Origin: Acaryochloris sp. IP29b_bin.137
GTDB taxonomy: Bacteria > Cyanobacteriota > Cyanobacteriia > Thermosynechococcales > Thermosynechococcaceae
Assembly (NCBI RefSeq): GCF_028285745.1
Contig: NZ_JANQOP010000228.1
Location: forward strand, 1 to 45,491
DNA: 45,491 nt
Direction: 5' to 3'
Part shown: positions 1-7,310 of the stretch, piece after piece
Numbering within the stretch: the first letter of the stretch is position 1
Layout: every line of letters starts with the position of its first letter
The notes under the pieces: model-generated
What the model saw: the letters and a program-made list of their open reading frames with translations, nothing else
Database searches by the model: none
What the model was told of the DNA's origin: nothing
Translations under genes and position numbers: made by a program

Positions 1-4
1 TTGG

Positions 5-37
5 ATAGGGTAGTCGTTTCGGCCACCCTATTTTCTT
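5..37 (+). terminator. Hairpin plus T-run, probable terminator of a gene left of the window
   Basis: ATAGGGT at 5-11 pairs with ACCCTAT at 25-31 and is followed at once by a T-rich run (31-37). This is the form of a Rho-independent terminator for rightward transcription entering from outside the window. The stem is only 7 bp and the upstream gene is not visible, so the call is moderate. Confidence 0.4.
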
Positions 38-191
38 TGAAATCACACTGCCCTATCTACTGCTGACTCTAGATTTGAAGTACCTTGTCATCCCCAAAAG
101 GGCCAGAGTCATGAAGATTTTCAAGTTCTGTGGTGTTGGGGATTGCTGCGTCATATGATAGATAGCCTGTGCGCTTTCTATCGAAACAATC

Positions 192-1280
192 ATGACTCAG
201 TCCTATCGAATTACGTTGTTGCCCGGAGATGGTATTGGCCCTGAAATTATGGCCGTGGCTGTTGATGTGCTCAAGGTTGTAGGGCAGCGGCAAAGTTTGA
301 CCTTTGAATTTAATGAGGCATTGATTGGAGGAGCGGCGATTGATGCGGTGGAGAACCCGCTACCCAAACAAACCTTAGATGCCTGCAAGCAGAGTGATGC
401 CGTGCTTCTGGCTGCAATTGGGGGCTATAAATGGGACACAATGCCCCGTCACCTTCGTCCTGAAACTGGACTGTTGGGATTACGGGCAGGGCTAGAACTC
501 TTTGCTAATCTTAGGCCCGCTCAAATTTTGCCCCAGCTGATTGATGCGTCCAGTCTAAAGCCAGAAGTGGTTGAAGGTGTGGACATTATGGTGGTGCGGG
601 AGCTGACGGGCGGCGTCTATTTCGGCTCACCCAAAGGGGTATTTAGCACCGAAACAGGAGAACAACGCGGCGTCAATACGATGGCCTATACCGTGGCTGA
701 GATTGATCGGATTGGTCGAGTCGCCTTTGAAACGGCCCAAAAACGGGGTGGAAAGCTCTGTTCGGTGGATAAAGCGAATGTATTAGAAGTGTCGCAACTG
801 TGGCGCGATCGCATCACTGATCTCTCTTCTGAATATCCTGATGTGGAACTCTCTCATCTGTATGTAGATAACGCCGCCATGCAGCTGGTCCGCTGGCCCA
901 AACAGTTTGACACTATCGTTACCAGTAATCTCTTTGGCGATATTCTCTCAGATATTGCTGCCATGCTCACGGGCAGTATCGGCATGTTACCCTCGGCCAG
1001 TTTAGGTGCAGACGGTCCAGGGGTGTTTGAACCGGTTCATGGGTCTGCCCCAGATATTGCGGGTCAGGATAAGGCCAATCCTCTGGCTCAAGTGCTGAGT
1101 GTGGCGATGATGTTGCGCTATGGCTTAGATCAGCCTGCGGCGGCGGATAAAGTTGAATCTGCGGTGCTGACTTTGTTGGCTCAGGGCTATCGGACTGGGG
1201 ATATTCAATCACCGGGTACAACCGTTTTAGGCTGTAAGGCTATTGGAGAAACTCTGATCCAGATTCTGAATCAGGGCTAA
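192..1280 (+). CDS. leuB: 3-isopropylmalate dehydrogenase
   Basis: Third enzyme of leucine synthesis. It oxidises and decarboxylates 3-isopropylmalate with NAD+ and a divalent metal in the cytoplasm. The 362-residue protein has the family length and begins with the glycine-rich [11 protein letters not shown] motif (about residues 9-19). It carries the substrate-binding arginines in the [15 protein letters not shown] region (about 94-108), the VDKANVL segment (about 193), the metal-site aspartates in [13 protein letters not shown] (about 246-258) and the cofactor loop [13 protein letters not shown] (about 280-292). The ATG at 192 gives [14 protein letters not shown], the usual cyanobacterial N-terminus. 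No other leucine gene is nearby, which is common in cyanobacteria. Its last 80 or so bases recur in decayed form near 1914-1978. Confidence 0.97.
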   Translation: MTQSYRITLLPGDGIGPEIMAVAVDVLKVVGQRQSLTFEFNEALIGGAAIDAVENPLPKQTLDACKQSDAVLLAAIGGYKWDTMPRHLRPETGLLGLRAGLELFANLRPAQILPQLIDASSLKPEVVEGVDIMVVRELTGGVYFGSPKGVFSTETGEQRGVNTMAYTVAEIDRIGRVAFETAQKRGGKLCSVDKANVLEVSQLWRDRITDLSSEYPDVELSHLYVDNAAMQLVRWPKQFDTIVTSNLFGDILSDIAAMLTGSIGMLPSASLGADGPGVFEPVHGSAPDIAGQDKANPLAQVLSVAMMLRYGLDQPAAADKVESAVLTLLAQGYRTGDIQSPGTTVLGCKAIGETLIQILNQG

Positions 1281-1394
1281 ATCCTCCATAGAACATGGAT
1301 TTTAGATCGCTTACACAAAACTCCGATCAGTCTCAAGGAATCCCAATTTTGCTAGTTTGCGAGCAGCAGAGGTACATGAGGGCATGAGGGTACT

Positions 1395-1838
1395 TTAGTT
1401 CCTGGTGGGATTGGGATCAGTTATAATTCTCCCATTTGGCCAGATGGTCTTGTTCCGAATACACTCCATGAAGTCAGTATTGTCGAAAATAGCCCCTCTA
1501 AAATTAGCTTCTTCAATGAGCGCGAGACCGAAAAAAGCATCTTTGAGATTGCTATTCTCGAAGACAGCCCCAAGCAGAACAGCCTCCTGGAAAATAGCTC
1601 CCTCCAAATCGGCATTACTCAGGTTGGCCCCCATCAAGTCTCCGAAGGCAAAGTTAGTACCTCGCAAGATGGCTCCTTCCAAATTAATACCTCTCAAGTA
1701 AGCGCTGATCATAGTACCGTTGCTCAGATTAATTCCTTGCAAGTTAGTATTAGCAAGCCTGGCTTCGGTCTTGAGGTGGACCCCACTGAAATCTCTTTCC
1801 CCAGCAGCATAACGCTCCAACAATTCCTCAGCAGTCAT
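1395..1838 (-). CDS. Pentapeptide-repeat protein, copy 1
   Basis: Built from tandem A(D/N)LXX pentapeptides that fold as a right-handed quadrilateral beta-helix; the cellular role of this family in cyanobacteria is mostly unknown. From the ATG at 1838 the product has 147 residues. It opens with MTAEELLERYAAGERDF, a common cyanobacterial N-terminal cap, runs through repeats such as ANLSN, ADLEG, ANFRG and ends with NKTIWPNGRIITD, a usual C-terminal cap. The start at 1838 has GTAGGG just upstream; a TTG at 1880 would add 14 residues. The extended N-terminal frame is conserved in copy 2, so the longer form cannot be excluded. It shares about 126 bp with copy 2 at roughly 90% identity by eye, and it interrupts leuB-derived sequence. 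Confidence 0.8.
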   Translation of the reverse strand: MTAEELLERYAAGERDFSGVHLKTEARLANTNLQGINLSNGTMISAYLRGINLEGAILRGTNFAFGDLMGANLSNADLEGAIFQEAVLLGAVFENSNLKDAFFGLALIEEANFRGAIFDNTDFMECIRNKTIWPNGRIITDPNPTRN

Positions 1839-1913
1839 CCCTACAACTCGCAAAATATAATGGTTCCCACCTGGCTCCAATTCCTCCAGGACTCCACTCC
1901 ATTTAACCTCAAC
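1788..1913. repeat. Direct repeat A1: 5' part of pentapeptide gene copy 1
   Basis: A 126-bp stretch covering the N-terminal cap codons and about 75 bp upstream aligns without gaps to 3320-3445, with about 12 mismatches by eye. The similarity stops sharply outside this stretch: the repeat domains of the two genes differ, and leuB-like sequence follows here. This fits duplication of a 5' module, or gene conversion, followed by divergence of the repeat units. Confidence 0.75.
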
Positions 1914-1978
1914 TCCCCAGACACAACCGTCTTAGACTGTAAGGCTATAGGGGATCCTGAATCAGGGCTAAACCCTCT
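1914..1978 (+). pseudogene. Decayed duplicate of the leuB 3' end
   Basis: This stretch aligns with the end of leuB (about 1209-1287). Both have ACAACCGT, a TTAG, then TGTAAGGCTAT, and CTGAATCAGGGCTAAA including the leuB stop codon; this copy lacks about 14 bases in the middle. In the leuB frame it would read SPDTTVLDCKAIG against [13 protein letters not shown] in the real gene. It is a remnant without a gene body. Its position immediately upstream of pentapeptide gene copy 1 shows that this gene lies between a true and a decayed leuB tail. Confidence 0.8.
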
Positions 1979-2104
1979 CAACGGGATTTCCTCAAGAGAT
2001 CGCACCCCCATCGTCCATCATCAACTACAGTAAGCTGAACTCTCGCTATTATGGGTGAATAAACTAGCAGGTAAGCGCCCCTCAAGGATATTGAAACGAG
2101 AACC

Positions 2105-2704
2105 ATGACCCTTGCTAAAAGTTATGCCTACTTCACCCCCGAAGACTATTTAGAAATTGAACGGGTGAGTCCCATTAAGCATGAATATTTGCAAGGGCAA
2201 ATTGTGGCCATGGCAGGTGCGAGTAAAGCCCATGTCATTATTACAGGCAATCTGTCTGCCTTGCTGGTGAATCACCTGCGTGGGACTAGCTGTATTGCCT
2301 ATGCGACGGATATGAAGGTCCGACTACCCACCCTCAACCTGTTTTACTATGCAGATTTATCGGTGACCTGCGATGAACGAGACCGCAGTTCCACCCAAGA
2401 CTTTATCCTCCATCCCAAGCTGGTGGTTGAGGTGTTGTCAGATTCAACGGAAGCTTTTGATCGGGGAGATAAGTTTTCTGATTACCAATCGATTGTAGCG
2501 CTGGAAGAATATGTGCTGATTCACCAAAAACAGATTTTGGTGGAACGATTCCAACGAAAATCTGACAATCTATGGGTGCCAACCATTTATCAGACGGGTG
2601 ACACCGTTACCTTCGAGAGTATTGGCTTTTCCTGTGCGATCGCACAACTGTATGAGAACCTGGAACAGCTCTCTCCACGAGCACACATAGAGTTGGGTAA
2701 GTAG
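2105..2704 (+). CDS. Uma2 family (DUF820) putative restriction-endonuclease-fold protein
   Basis: The 199-residue protein has the organisation of the Uma2/DUF820 family, which is very abundant and often plasmid- or transposon-spread in cyanobacteria and has a PD-(D/E)XK nuclease-like fold. Visible hallmarks are YFTPEDYLEIERVSPIKHEYLQG in shortened form (YLEIE and KHEYLQG, about 14-32), the central YYADLSVTCD (about 80-89, the usual YPDVSV region), PKLVVEVLSDSTEAFDRGDK (about 104-123) and YVLIHQKQILVERFQR. The family's usual PD catalytic pair appears here as AD, so activity may be altered. Function is unproven. It lies alone between two related pentapeptide genes and is transcribed opposite to them. 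Confidence 0.88.
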   Translation: MTLAKSYAYFTPEDYLEIERVSPIKHEYLQGQIVAMAGASKAHVIITGNLSALLVNHLRGTSCIAYATDMKVRLPTLNLFYYADLSVTCDERDRSSTQDFILHPKLVVEVLSDSTEAFDRGDKFSDYQSIVALEEYVLIHQKQILVERFQRKSDNLWVPTIYQTGDTVTFESIGFSCAIAQLYENLEQLSPRAHIELGK

Positions 2705-2821
2705 CTAAACCTTAAAACTTTTCTGTACGTAAAGGCTCATGAAGCAGCGAGCCGTGATGGGAATCTAAATGAGACTGTCCACTTTTCCGAGTAAAGGTCA
2801 TGTGTTGATTTAGTGAATATT

Positions 2822-3370
2822 TCAGACATCTCCAAAGGCAGTACCATCACTCACAATAGTGCCACTGGGGAGAATAGTGTTTTTGTAGAAACAATTGGTC
2901 ACTCTCGCTCCATCCAGATTAGCCCCTCTCAAATTGGTATCAACCAAGGTCACGTACTCAAGAACAGCATCACTCAAAGCCGCCCCTCTCAAATTAGCCC
3001 CCTTCAAATAGGCGCCACCCAGGTAGGCATTTCTCAAATCAACATTCATCAGGTTCGCCCGAGCCAACCCAGCGTTGAGCAAGTCGGCATTGCTGAGATT
3101 AGCATTCCTCAAGTTGGCACCGCTCAGCAACACCTCTATCAAGGAGGTTCCTATCAAGATCGACTCACTCAGATCAGCGCCCCCACAGTTGGCGCCAAAC
3201 AGGTTGCTTCTCGTCAAATCAACACCTCTGAGGATGCTATTCTCGAAGTGGCTTTCAGTAAAGTCACACTCCCTCAGAATGAAGCTACTCAAATCGGTAT
3301 ATTCCAGTTTGCTCTGGCGGAAATCTCTTTCCCCAGCAGCATATCGCTCCAACAATTCCTCAGCAGTCAT
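2822..3370 (-). CDS. Pentapeptide-repeat protein, copy 2
   Basis: From the ATG at 3370 the product has 182 residues. It opens with the same MTAEELLERYAAGERDF cap as copy 1, then about 25 pentapeptides, many perfect (ANLRN, ANLSN, ADLLN, ARANL, ANLRG, ANLDG), and ends with NTILPSGTIVSDG. It is a solenoid protein with no catalytic residues to point to. A TTG at 3475 would add 35 residues; the part of that extension shared with copy 1 reads VEVKWSGILEELAPG here and VEVKWSGVLEELEPG there. Both stay in frame, so that segment was coding in the ancestor or still is. The opposite strand is open for 269 codons; that frame is a by-product of the repeats. Confidence 0.85.
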   Translation of the reverse strand: MTAEELLERYAAGERDFRQSKLEYTDLSSFILRECDFTESHFENSILRGVDLTRSNLFGANCGGADLSESILIGTSLIEVLLSGANLRNANLSNADLLNAGLARANLMNVDLRNAYLGGAYLKGANLRGAALSDAVLEYVTLVDTNLRGANLDGARVTNCFYKNTILPSGTIVSDGTAFGDV

Positions 3371-3445
3371 CACTACAACTTGCAAAACACAACTATTCCA
3401 ACCTGGAGCCAATTCCTCCAGGATTCCACTCCATTTAACCTCAAC
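3320..3445. repeat. Direct repeat A2: 5' part of pentapeptide gene copy 2
   Basis: Partner of the 126-bp repeat at 1788-1913, in the same orientation and about 1.5 kb away, with the Uma2 gene and most of the two repeat domains between. About 90% identical by eye, with no gaps. Confidence 0.75.
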
Positions 3446-3475
3446 ATCGAAATCACCGATCTCCCCAATGGCCAA

Positions 3476-3867
3476 CTCGCAGTTGCTTCAGCAATTATAA
3501 ATTCAAAATTGTTCTACATTGTTGGAGCTTATCTGTGCCTCTTAATCGAGCTTTTTCTGAATAAGAAATTAGGGCTTTCAGACTCTAAAACTTTTGAATT
3601 TACAACTGATGCTGCAAGCTAGTAAAGCGTGTAACGGTTAGATACCCATACCATCTACCCACCCCACCTTTCGGGCACCCCTCCCTAGAGGGGATAGGTA
3701 CAGAAATCAACCATTCTCAGCTTCTGGTGCTGGCAGATCGAGAATCTTGAAGATTGGCCTTCATCCTCCAGCCCTCTTCTCCCAACCTTGGGATAGGGAG
3801 AGAAATGCAAGTCCTATATGGGATCTAGCTCCTCTATGTCTTAGGCTGATCATAGATTGGGATCTTC
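3476..3867. other. Gap without a gene; short GC hairpin inside
   Basis: No convincing gene. The open frame on the plus strand across this gap and into 4199 is a shadow of the minus-strand gene next door. CCCCTC at 3678-3683 and GAGGGG at 3688-3693 form a 6-bp stem with a four-base loop. It lies in the pyrimidine-rich stretch 3655-3700, which looks like a small dispersed repeat. No T-run follows. Confidence 0.4.
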
Positions 3868-5349
3868 CTAGGGTAGCCAAACTGGATTTAAACCAGACCC
3901 GATTGATTGAGGTTGAGGGGCTTGACCCGTTTGGAGGGACAGTAACCAAAGATTACTCGTCGTTACAGAACTGCCTTGCGAAGTTTGAATCATATCTTCG
4001 CTGCCAGACTGAGTATCAGTTTCAGGATTTGCTGCAATGGCCTGGTCAAATAGTAAAGCCGAACCATCAGGGGCTAACGAGACGTGAATATCGCGCTGAT
4101 TGGGCAGGTCTAGCAATCGACTTTCCTGTCTGGTTTTTAGGTCAATCATGGCTAAGTAAGGCGTTTCTTTATACTGTTCACCAGCGCTTACTTGAGTGAG
4201 TAGACAATAGAGTTGCTCCTTTTTGGGATCAAAGGTCGCACTTAGAATTGAACCGGAGGTCTTTAAAAGTTCGGTTTGTTGGCCTTGGTTGGTGACTAAG
4301 AATAGTGAACGAGTAAAGTTAGGATTGAACTTGACCATCGTGGCTGCGGAGCCATCCTTAGCGAAGCTCAGGACCATACCAAATTTTGGTAGAAAGCCGA
4401 GGGGCTGATCATTAGTACGGCTATCTAATGGCAAAATCGCAAGGCCTTGCCCCTGTGCAATCACGAGGGAACGGCTATCTGGCGCGATCAGAAAATCTCC
4501 ACCTTGGACATTTTCGAGAAGTTGGATGGATTCACCGTCGGGTAGTTGCCAGAGGGAAACTTGACCCAAGCCAGTTCCTTGTTTGGGGGCTCGTTGGATC
4601 ACGATTCGACTTCCATCTGCGGCCAAATCAAATTTGAGGATTTGATATTGCTTGTTATCCAAAACTAAATCGATTTGGCCCAGCGCAAGTTGGGGGCTGC
4701 TATCTAGATCGGGGGGATTGGCCTGTATTCCCGTCGTCACGGTGTAGAGCTGGGGATTGAAATTGCCTTGCGTTTCTTGGTTTCGATCCGTGGCTGCAAA
4801 TAAAATGCGATCGCCATAGGGATACGGCTTAAATTCTGTCACCACTAGCTCAGCAGGGGTCAAAACCGTTTTTTGTGCTTGAGTCAAATTATTAAGAACC
4901 AGTCGACCCGCTTCTTCACCATTGACCCCGAGGTAGACATAGGCGCGATCGCGGCTCCGAAACTGCCCCACAAAGGGTTGCATGACCTTGGGCTGATCAT
5001 TGGAGCTGCGACGGGCTTCTTCAACCTTATCCAGCTCCACCTCAAATGCCGTGCCGTAAGGGATGGGTTCCGTCAAGGTATAGGCCAGCCGTCGCCCAGA
5101 CCAGCTCAGCTTACCAGGAAGCGCAGGGGTGACTTGGAGATGTTGTTCCACACTGGGCCAATCCATGGTGCGATTGAAGGACAAGATAAAGGCTGTGTCT
5201 TCAATGCCAACGCTTTTGGCTTGCCAGTTAAACTTTTGAACATAGGGAACGGTATGGTCACCACCAATGATGATGCAGCCGATCAAGAGTGTGAGACCAA
5301 CCATCACTGATATGGCAATCCGATCCAGGGGGTGAGCCCATTTCTTCAT
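3868..5349 (-). CDS. Membrane-anchored Ig-like and beta-propeller protein, function unknown
   Basis: The 493-residue product starts with a short basic segment (MKKWAHPLDR) and one hydrophobic helix (about residues 10-32), so it is probably tethered to the inner membrane with its body outside. Next comes a bacterial Ig-like domain of the SbsA/Big_5 type: FILSFNRTMDWPSVEQ (about 55-70), then a strand-rich segment to about 130. The rest is a WD40/TolB-like propeller with repeated blades ending in forms such as LAPDGSALLF, IAPDSRSLVI and ADGSRIVI. A TTG at 5376 would add 9 residues; the ATG at 5349 is preferred because the basic-hydrophobic anchor follows it directly. Binding partner or substrate is unknown. 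It lies 65 bp downstream of fabI on the same strand. Confidence 0.7.
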   Translation of the reverse strand: MKKWAHPLDRIAISVMVGLTLLIGCIIIGGDHTVPYVQKFNWQAKSVGIEDTAFILSFNRTMDWPSVEQHLQVTPALPGKLSWSGRRLAYTLTEPIPYGTAFEVELDKVEEARRSSNDQPKVMQPFVGQFRSRDRAYVYLGVNGEEAGRLVLNNLTQAQKTVLTPAELVVTEFKPYPYGDRILFAATDRNQETQGNFNPQLYTVTTGIQANPPDLDSSPQLALGQIDLVLDNKQYQILKFDLAADGSRIVIQRAPKQGTGLGQVSLWQLPDGESIQLLENVQGGDFLIAPDSRSLVIAQGQGLAILPLDSRTNDQPLGFLPKFGMVLSFAKDGSAATMVKFNPNFTRSLFLVTNQGQQTELLKTSGSILSATFDPKKEQLYCLLTQVSAGEQYKETPYLAMIDLKTRQESRLLDLPNQRDIHVSLAPDGSALLFDQAIAANPETDTQSGSEDMIQTSQGSSVTTSNLWLLSLQTGQAPQPQSIGSGLNPVWLP

Positions 5350-5441
5350 AGAGATCTTGCTGAATTTAGAGGCCAACCGAGGTCTTCAGCGCTGAAGATT
5401 CTACTGTAGCCTACGAATACATCATCTGTTTTATGCCCAAA

Positions 5442-6218
5442 CTACATGCCCATAATGGAATACCCAGAGTCAACATACAGAATTTGACCCGTAATTCCTG
5501 TGGATAAATCGCTACATAGAAAGGCAGCCGCATTGCCAACTTCCGTTTGGGTGACTGTTCGTTGGAGGGGAGCCACGGCTTCCACATGGTGAATCATATC
5601 CAAAATACCGCCCACCGCTGAGGACGCTAGGGTTCTAATCGGTCCCGCAGAAATGCCATTGACGCGCACCTTTTGCGAGCCCATTTCAGCCGCTAAATAT
5701 CGCACATTCATTTCCAGGGCGGCTTTGGCAATTCCCATCGTGTTGTAGTTGGGGACCACCCTGGCACCCCCCAGATAGGTTAGGGTTACGATACTGCCTC
5801 CATCCGTCATCAACGGCTTAGCTGCGGCACTCAATTGCACCAGGGAATAGGCACTTACATCTAACGCTAAATTGAAGTTTTCGACTTTAACCTTGCTAAA
5901 GTCTCCCCCTAAGTCTTCTTTGTTGGCAAAGGCTAAGCAGTGAATCAAAATATCTAGGCGTCCCCACTGCTGCCGAATGGCGTCGAACGTTGCATCGACT
6001 TGGGCTTGATCCTGGACGTTGCAAGGTAAAAATAAACTGGGAGAAAGCGGTTCAACCAGCTTTTTGACTTTCGACTCATGTCGTCCTTTCTCATCTGGGA
6101 GGTAGGTGATGCCAAGGTTTGCGCCAGCACTGTGGAGTTGTTGGGCGATCCCCCAAGCAATGGATCGATTGTTGGCGATCCCGGTAACGAGGGCGTTTTT
6201 TCCAGTTAGATCAAGCAT
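5442..6218 (-). CDS. fabI: Enoyl-[acyl-carrier-protein] reductase (NADH)
   Basis: Catalyses the last step of each fatty-acid elongation cycle, reducing trans-2-enoyl-ACP. It is a 258-residue short-chain dehydrogenase of the FabI type. The N-terminus MLDLTGKNALVTGIANNRSI in shortened form shows GIANNRSIAWGIA (about 14-26), the divergent FabI dinucleotide-binding motif. The catalytic Tyr and Lys with the FabI spacing Y-x6-K are seen in YNTMGIAK (about 158-165), and AGPIRTLAS (about 191-199) is the substrate-loop signature. The C-terminal YVDSGYSIMGM is typical. The gene stands alone or as the first of a pair with the membrane protein downstream. Confidence 0.97.
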   Translation of the reverse strand: MLDLTGKNALVTGIANNRSIAWGIAQQLHSAGANLGITYLPDEKGRHESKVKKLVEPLSPSLFLPCNVQDQAQVDATFDAIRQQWGRLDILIHCLAFANKEDLGGDFSKVKVENFNLALDVSAYSLVQLSAAAKPLMTDGGSIVTLTYLGGARVVPNYNTMGIAKAALEMNVRYLAAEMGSQKVRVNGISAGPIRTLASSAVGGILDMIHHVEAVAPLQRTVTQTEVGNAAAFLCSDLSTGITGQILYVDSGYSIMGM

Positions 6219-6370
6219 GAACGTGGGTTGATATAGACGGATGACAAGCTAGGAGAAGGATGAATTCAAAGAAGCCCGAACCTTAGCTCCAGATCTAGCT
6301 TAGAACGAGTTGTGGTCAAAACTGATATCTTTGCAGATAAGGCCTTCCACCGTGGATAGTTTTTATATAT

Positions 6371-6413
6371 GTATATTTCGATACATAAACAATCCCATCT
6401 AACCGCTTAATTT
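6371..6413 (+). promoter_or_regulatory. NtcA-activated promoter of ntcA (autoregulation)
   Basis: GTA at 6371-6373, eight bases, TAC at 6382-6384 match the NtcA consensus GTAN8TAC exactly. A -10 box TAATTT (TAN3T) lies at 6408-6413, 23 bases further on, the spacing expected for class II NtcA activation, where the regulator replaces the -35 box. Transcription would start near 6420 and give a leader of about 145 bases. Autoactivation of ntcA is established in other cyanobacteria; binding here is inferred. Confidence 0.8.
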
Positions 6414-6565
6414 ATGTAAACTGCACCTTTAAAAAATCTGACTTTGATCATAATCCTGAGATTACAGGAGCGACGTCTAGTTCAACATTTTTATTTCGCA
6501 CTTAATAAATAATAGTTAGCTTGTCTCTTCTGAACAAATCCTCTGTATCAAGTCAGGGTATGAGT

Positions 6566-7261
6566 ATGTTAATGGTCTCGCCTCCCCCTAACCGATTGAC
6601 ACCCGATAATCCGCTTTCAGCCGTGTTTCGGCATATGGGTAGTGGTGTTTTTCCGCCTGTTACCGAAACATTTGATCGAGGAAAGACGATCTTTTTTCCC
6701 GGTGATCCAGCCGAGCGGATGTACTTCTTGATCAAAGGAGCGGTGAAATTATCTCGGGTGTATGAAGCGGGTGAAGAAATCACCGTCGCCCTGTTGCGTG
6801 AGAATAGTGTTTTCGGGGTGCTATCCCTGTTAACCAAGCAGCGATCGGATCGGTTCTATCATGCGGTTGCGTTTACACCCGTTGAGCTACTGTCTGTTCC
6901 CATTGAACAAGTGGAAAAGGCTTTGCAAAACGATCCCGATTTACCGATGGTTCTCTTGCGAGGTTTATCTTCTCGGATTATTCAAACGGAAATGATGATT
7001 GAGACGCTAGCCCATCGGGATATGGAATCCCGGTTGATTAGCTTTCTACTGATCCTCTGCCGCGATTTTGGTATTCCCAATGGCAACGGGATTACCGTAG
7101 ATTTGAAACTGTCTCATCAAGCGATCGCAGAGGCGATCGGCTCCACCCGAGTTACCGTCACCCGCCTGCTGGGGGATCTTCGTGATCAAGAAAAGATTTC
7201 GATCCATAAGAAAAAAATCACCGTGCATGATCCTGTGATGCTGGGACAAAGTTTTGCCTAG
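6566..7261 (+). CDS. ntcA: Global nitrogen regulator NtcA (CRP/FNR family)
   Basis: Activates nitrogen-assimilation genes when 2-oxoglutarate signals nitrogen shortage. The protein is nearly colinear with known NtcA. The effector domain contains [18 protein letters not shown] in shortened form (FFPGDPAER, about 42-50), [18 protein letters not shown] and [13 protein letters not shown]. The dimer helix [17 protein letters not shown] is near residues 140-156, and the recognition helix in [19 protein letters not shown] near 193-211. The ATG at 6566 is chosen because AGGG lies 7 bases upstream, giving 231 residues; ATGs at 6560 and 6572 and a TTG at 6521 are in frame. The N-terminus is a few residues longer than usual. 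PII (glnB), whose signalling meets NtcA through PipX, lies 3 kb away on the other strand. Confidence 0.97.
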   Translation: MLMVSPPPNRLTPDNPLSAVFRHMGSGVFPPVTETFDRGKTIFFPGDPAERMYFLIKGAVKLSRVYEAGEEITVALLRENSVFGVLSLLTKQRSDRFYHAVAFTPVELLSVPIEQVEKALQNDPDLPMVLLRGLSSRIIQTEMMIETLAHRDMESRLISFLLILCRDFGIPNGNGITVDLKLSHQAIAEAIGSTRVTVTRLLGDLRDQEKISIHKKKITVHDPVMLGQSFA

Positions 7262-7267
7262 TAGGGT

Positions 7268-7297
7268 GTGCCTGAGCCAGAACCTTGGTTTAGGCAC
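7268..7297. terminator. 12-bp hairpin between convergent genes
   Basis: GTGCCTGAGCCA (7268-7279) and TGGTTTAGGCAC (7286-7297) pair over 12 positions, allowing three G-U wobbles on the plus-strand RNA, with loop GAACCT. It fills the 49-bp space between the ntcA stop and the end of the opposing gene. No T-run follows on either strand, so it may be a transcript-stabilising 3' stem or a weak two-way terminator. Confidence 0.5.
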
Positions 7298-7310
7298 ATG
7301 GTGCAAATAC

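Noticed and set aside
2813-3622. A 269-codon plus-strand frame opposite pentapeptide gene copy 2, longer than the gene itself
   Set aside because: Its Q- and I-rich periodic product is the antisense reading of A(D/N)LXX codons. The minus strand has the conserved cap and the pentapeptides.
3747-4199. A 150-codon plus-strand frame
   Set aside because: It overlaps the end of the propeller protein on the minus strand and its product resembles no family; composition is that of an antisense shadow.
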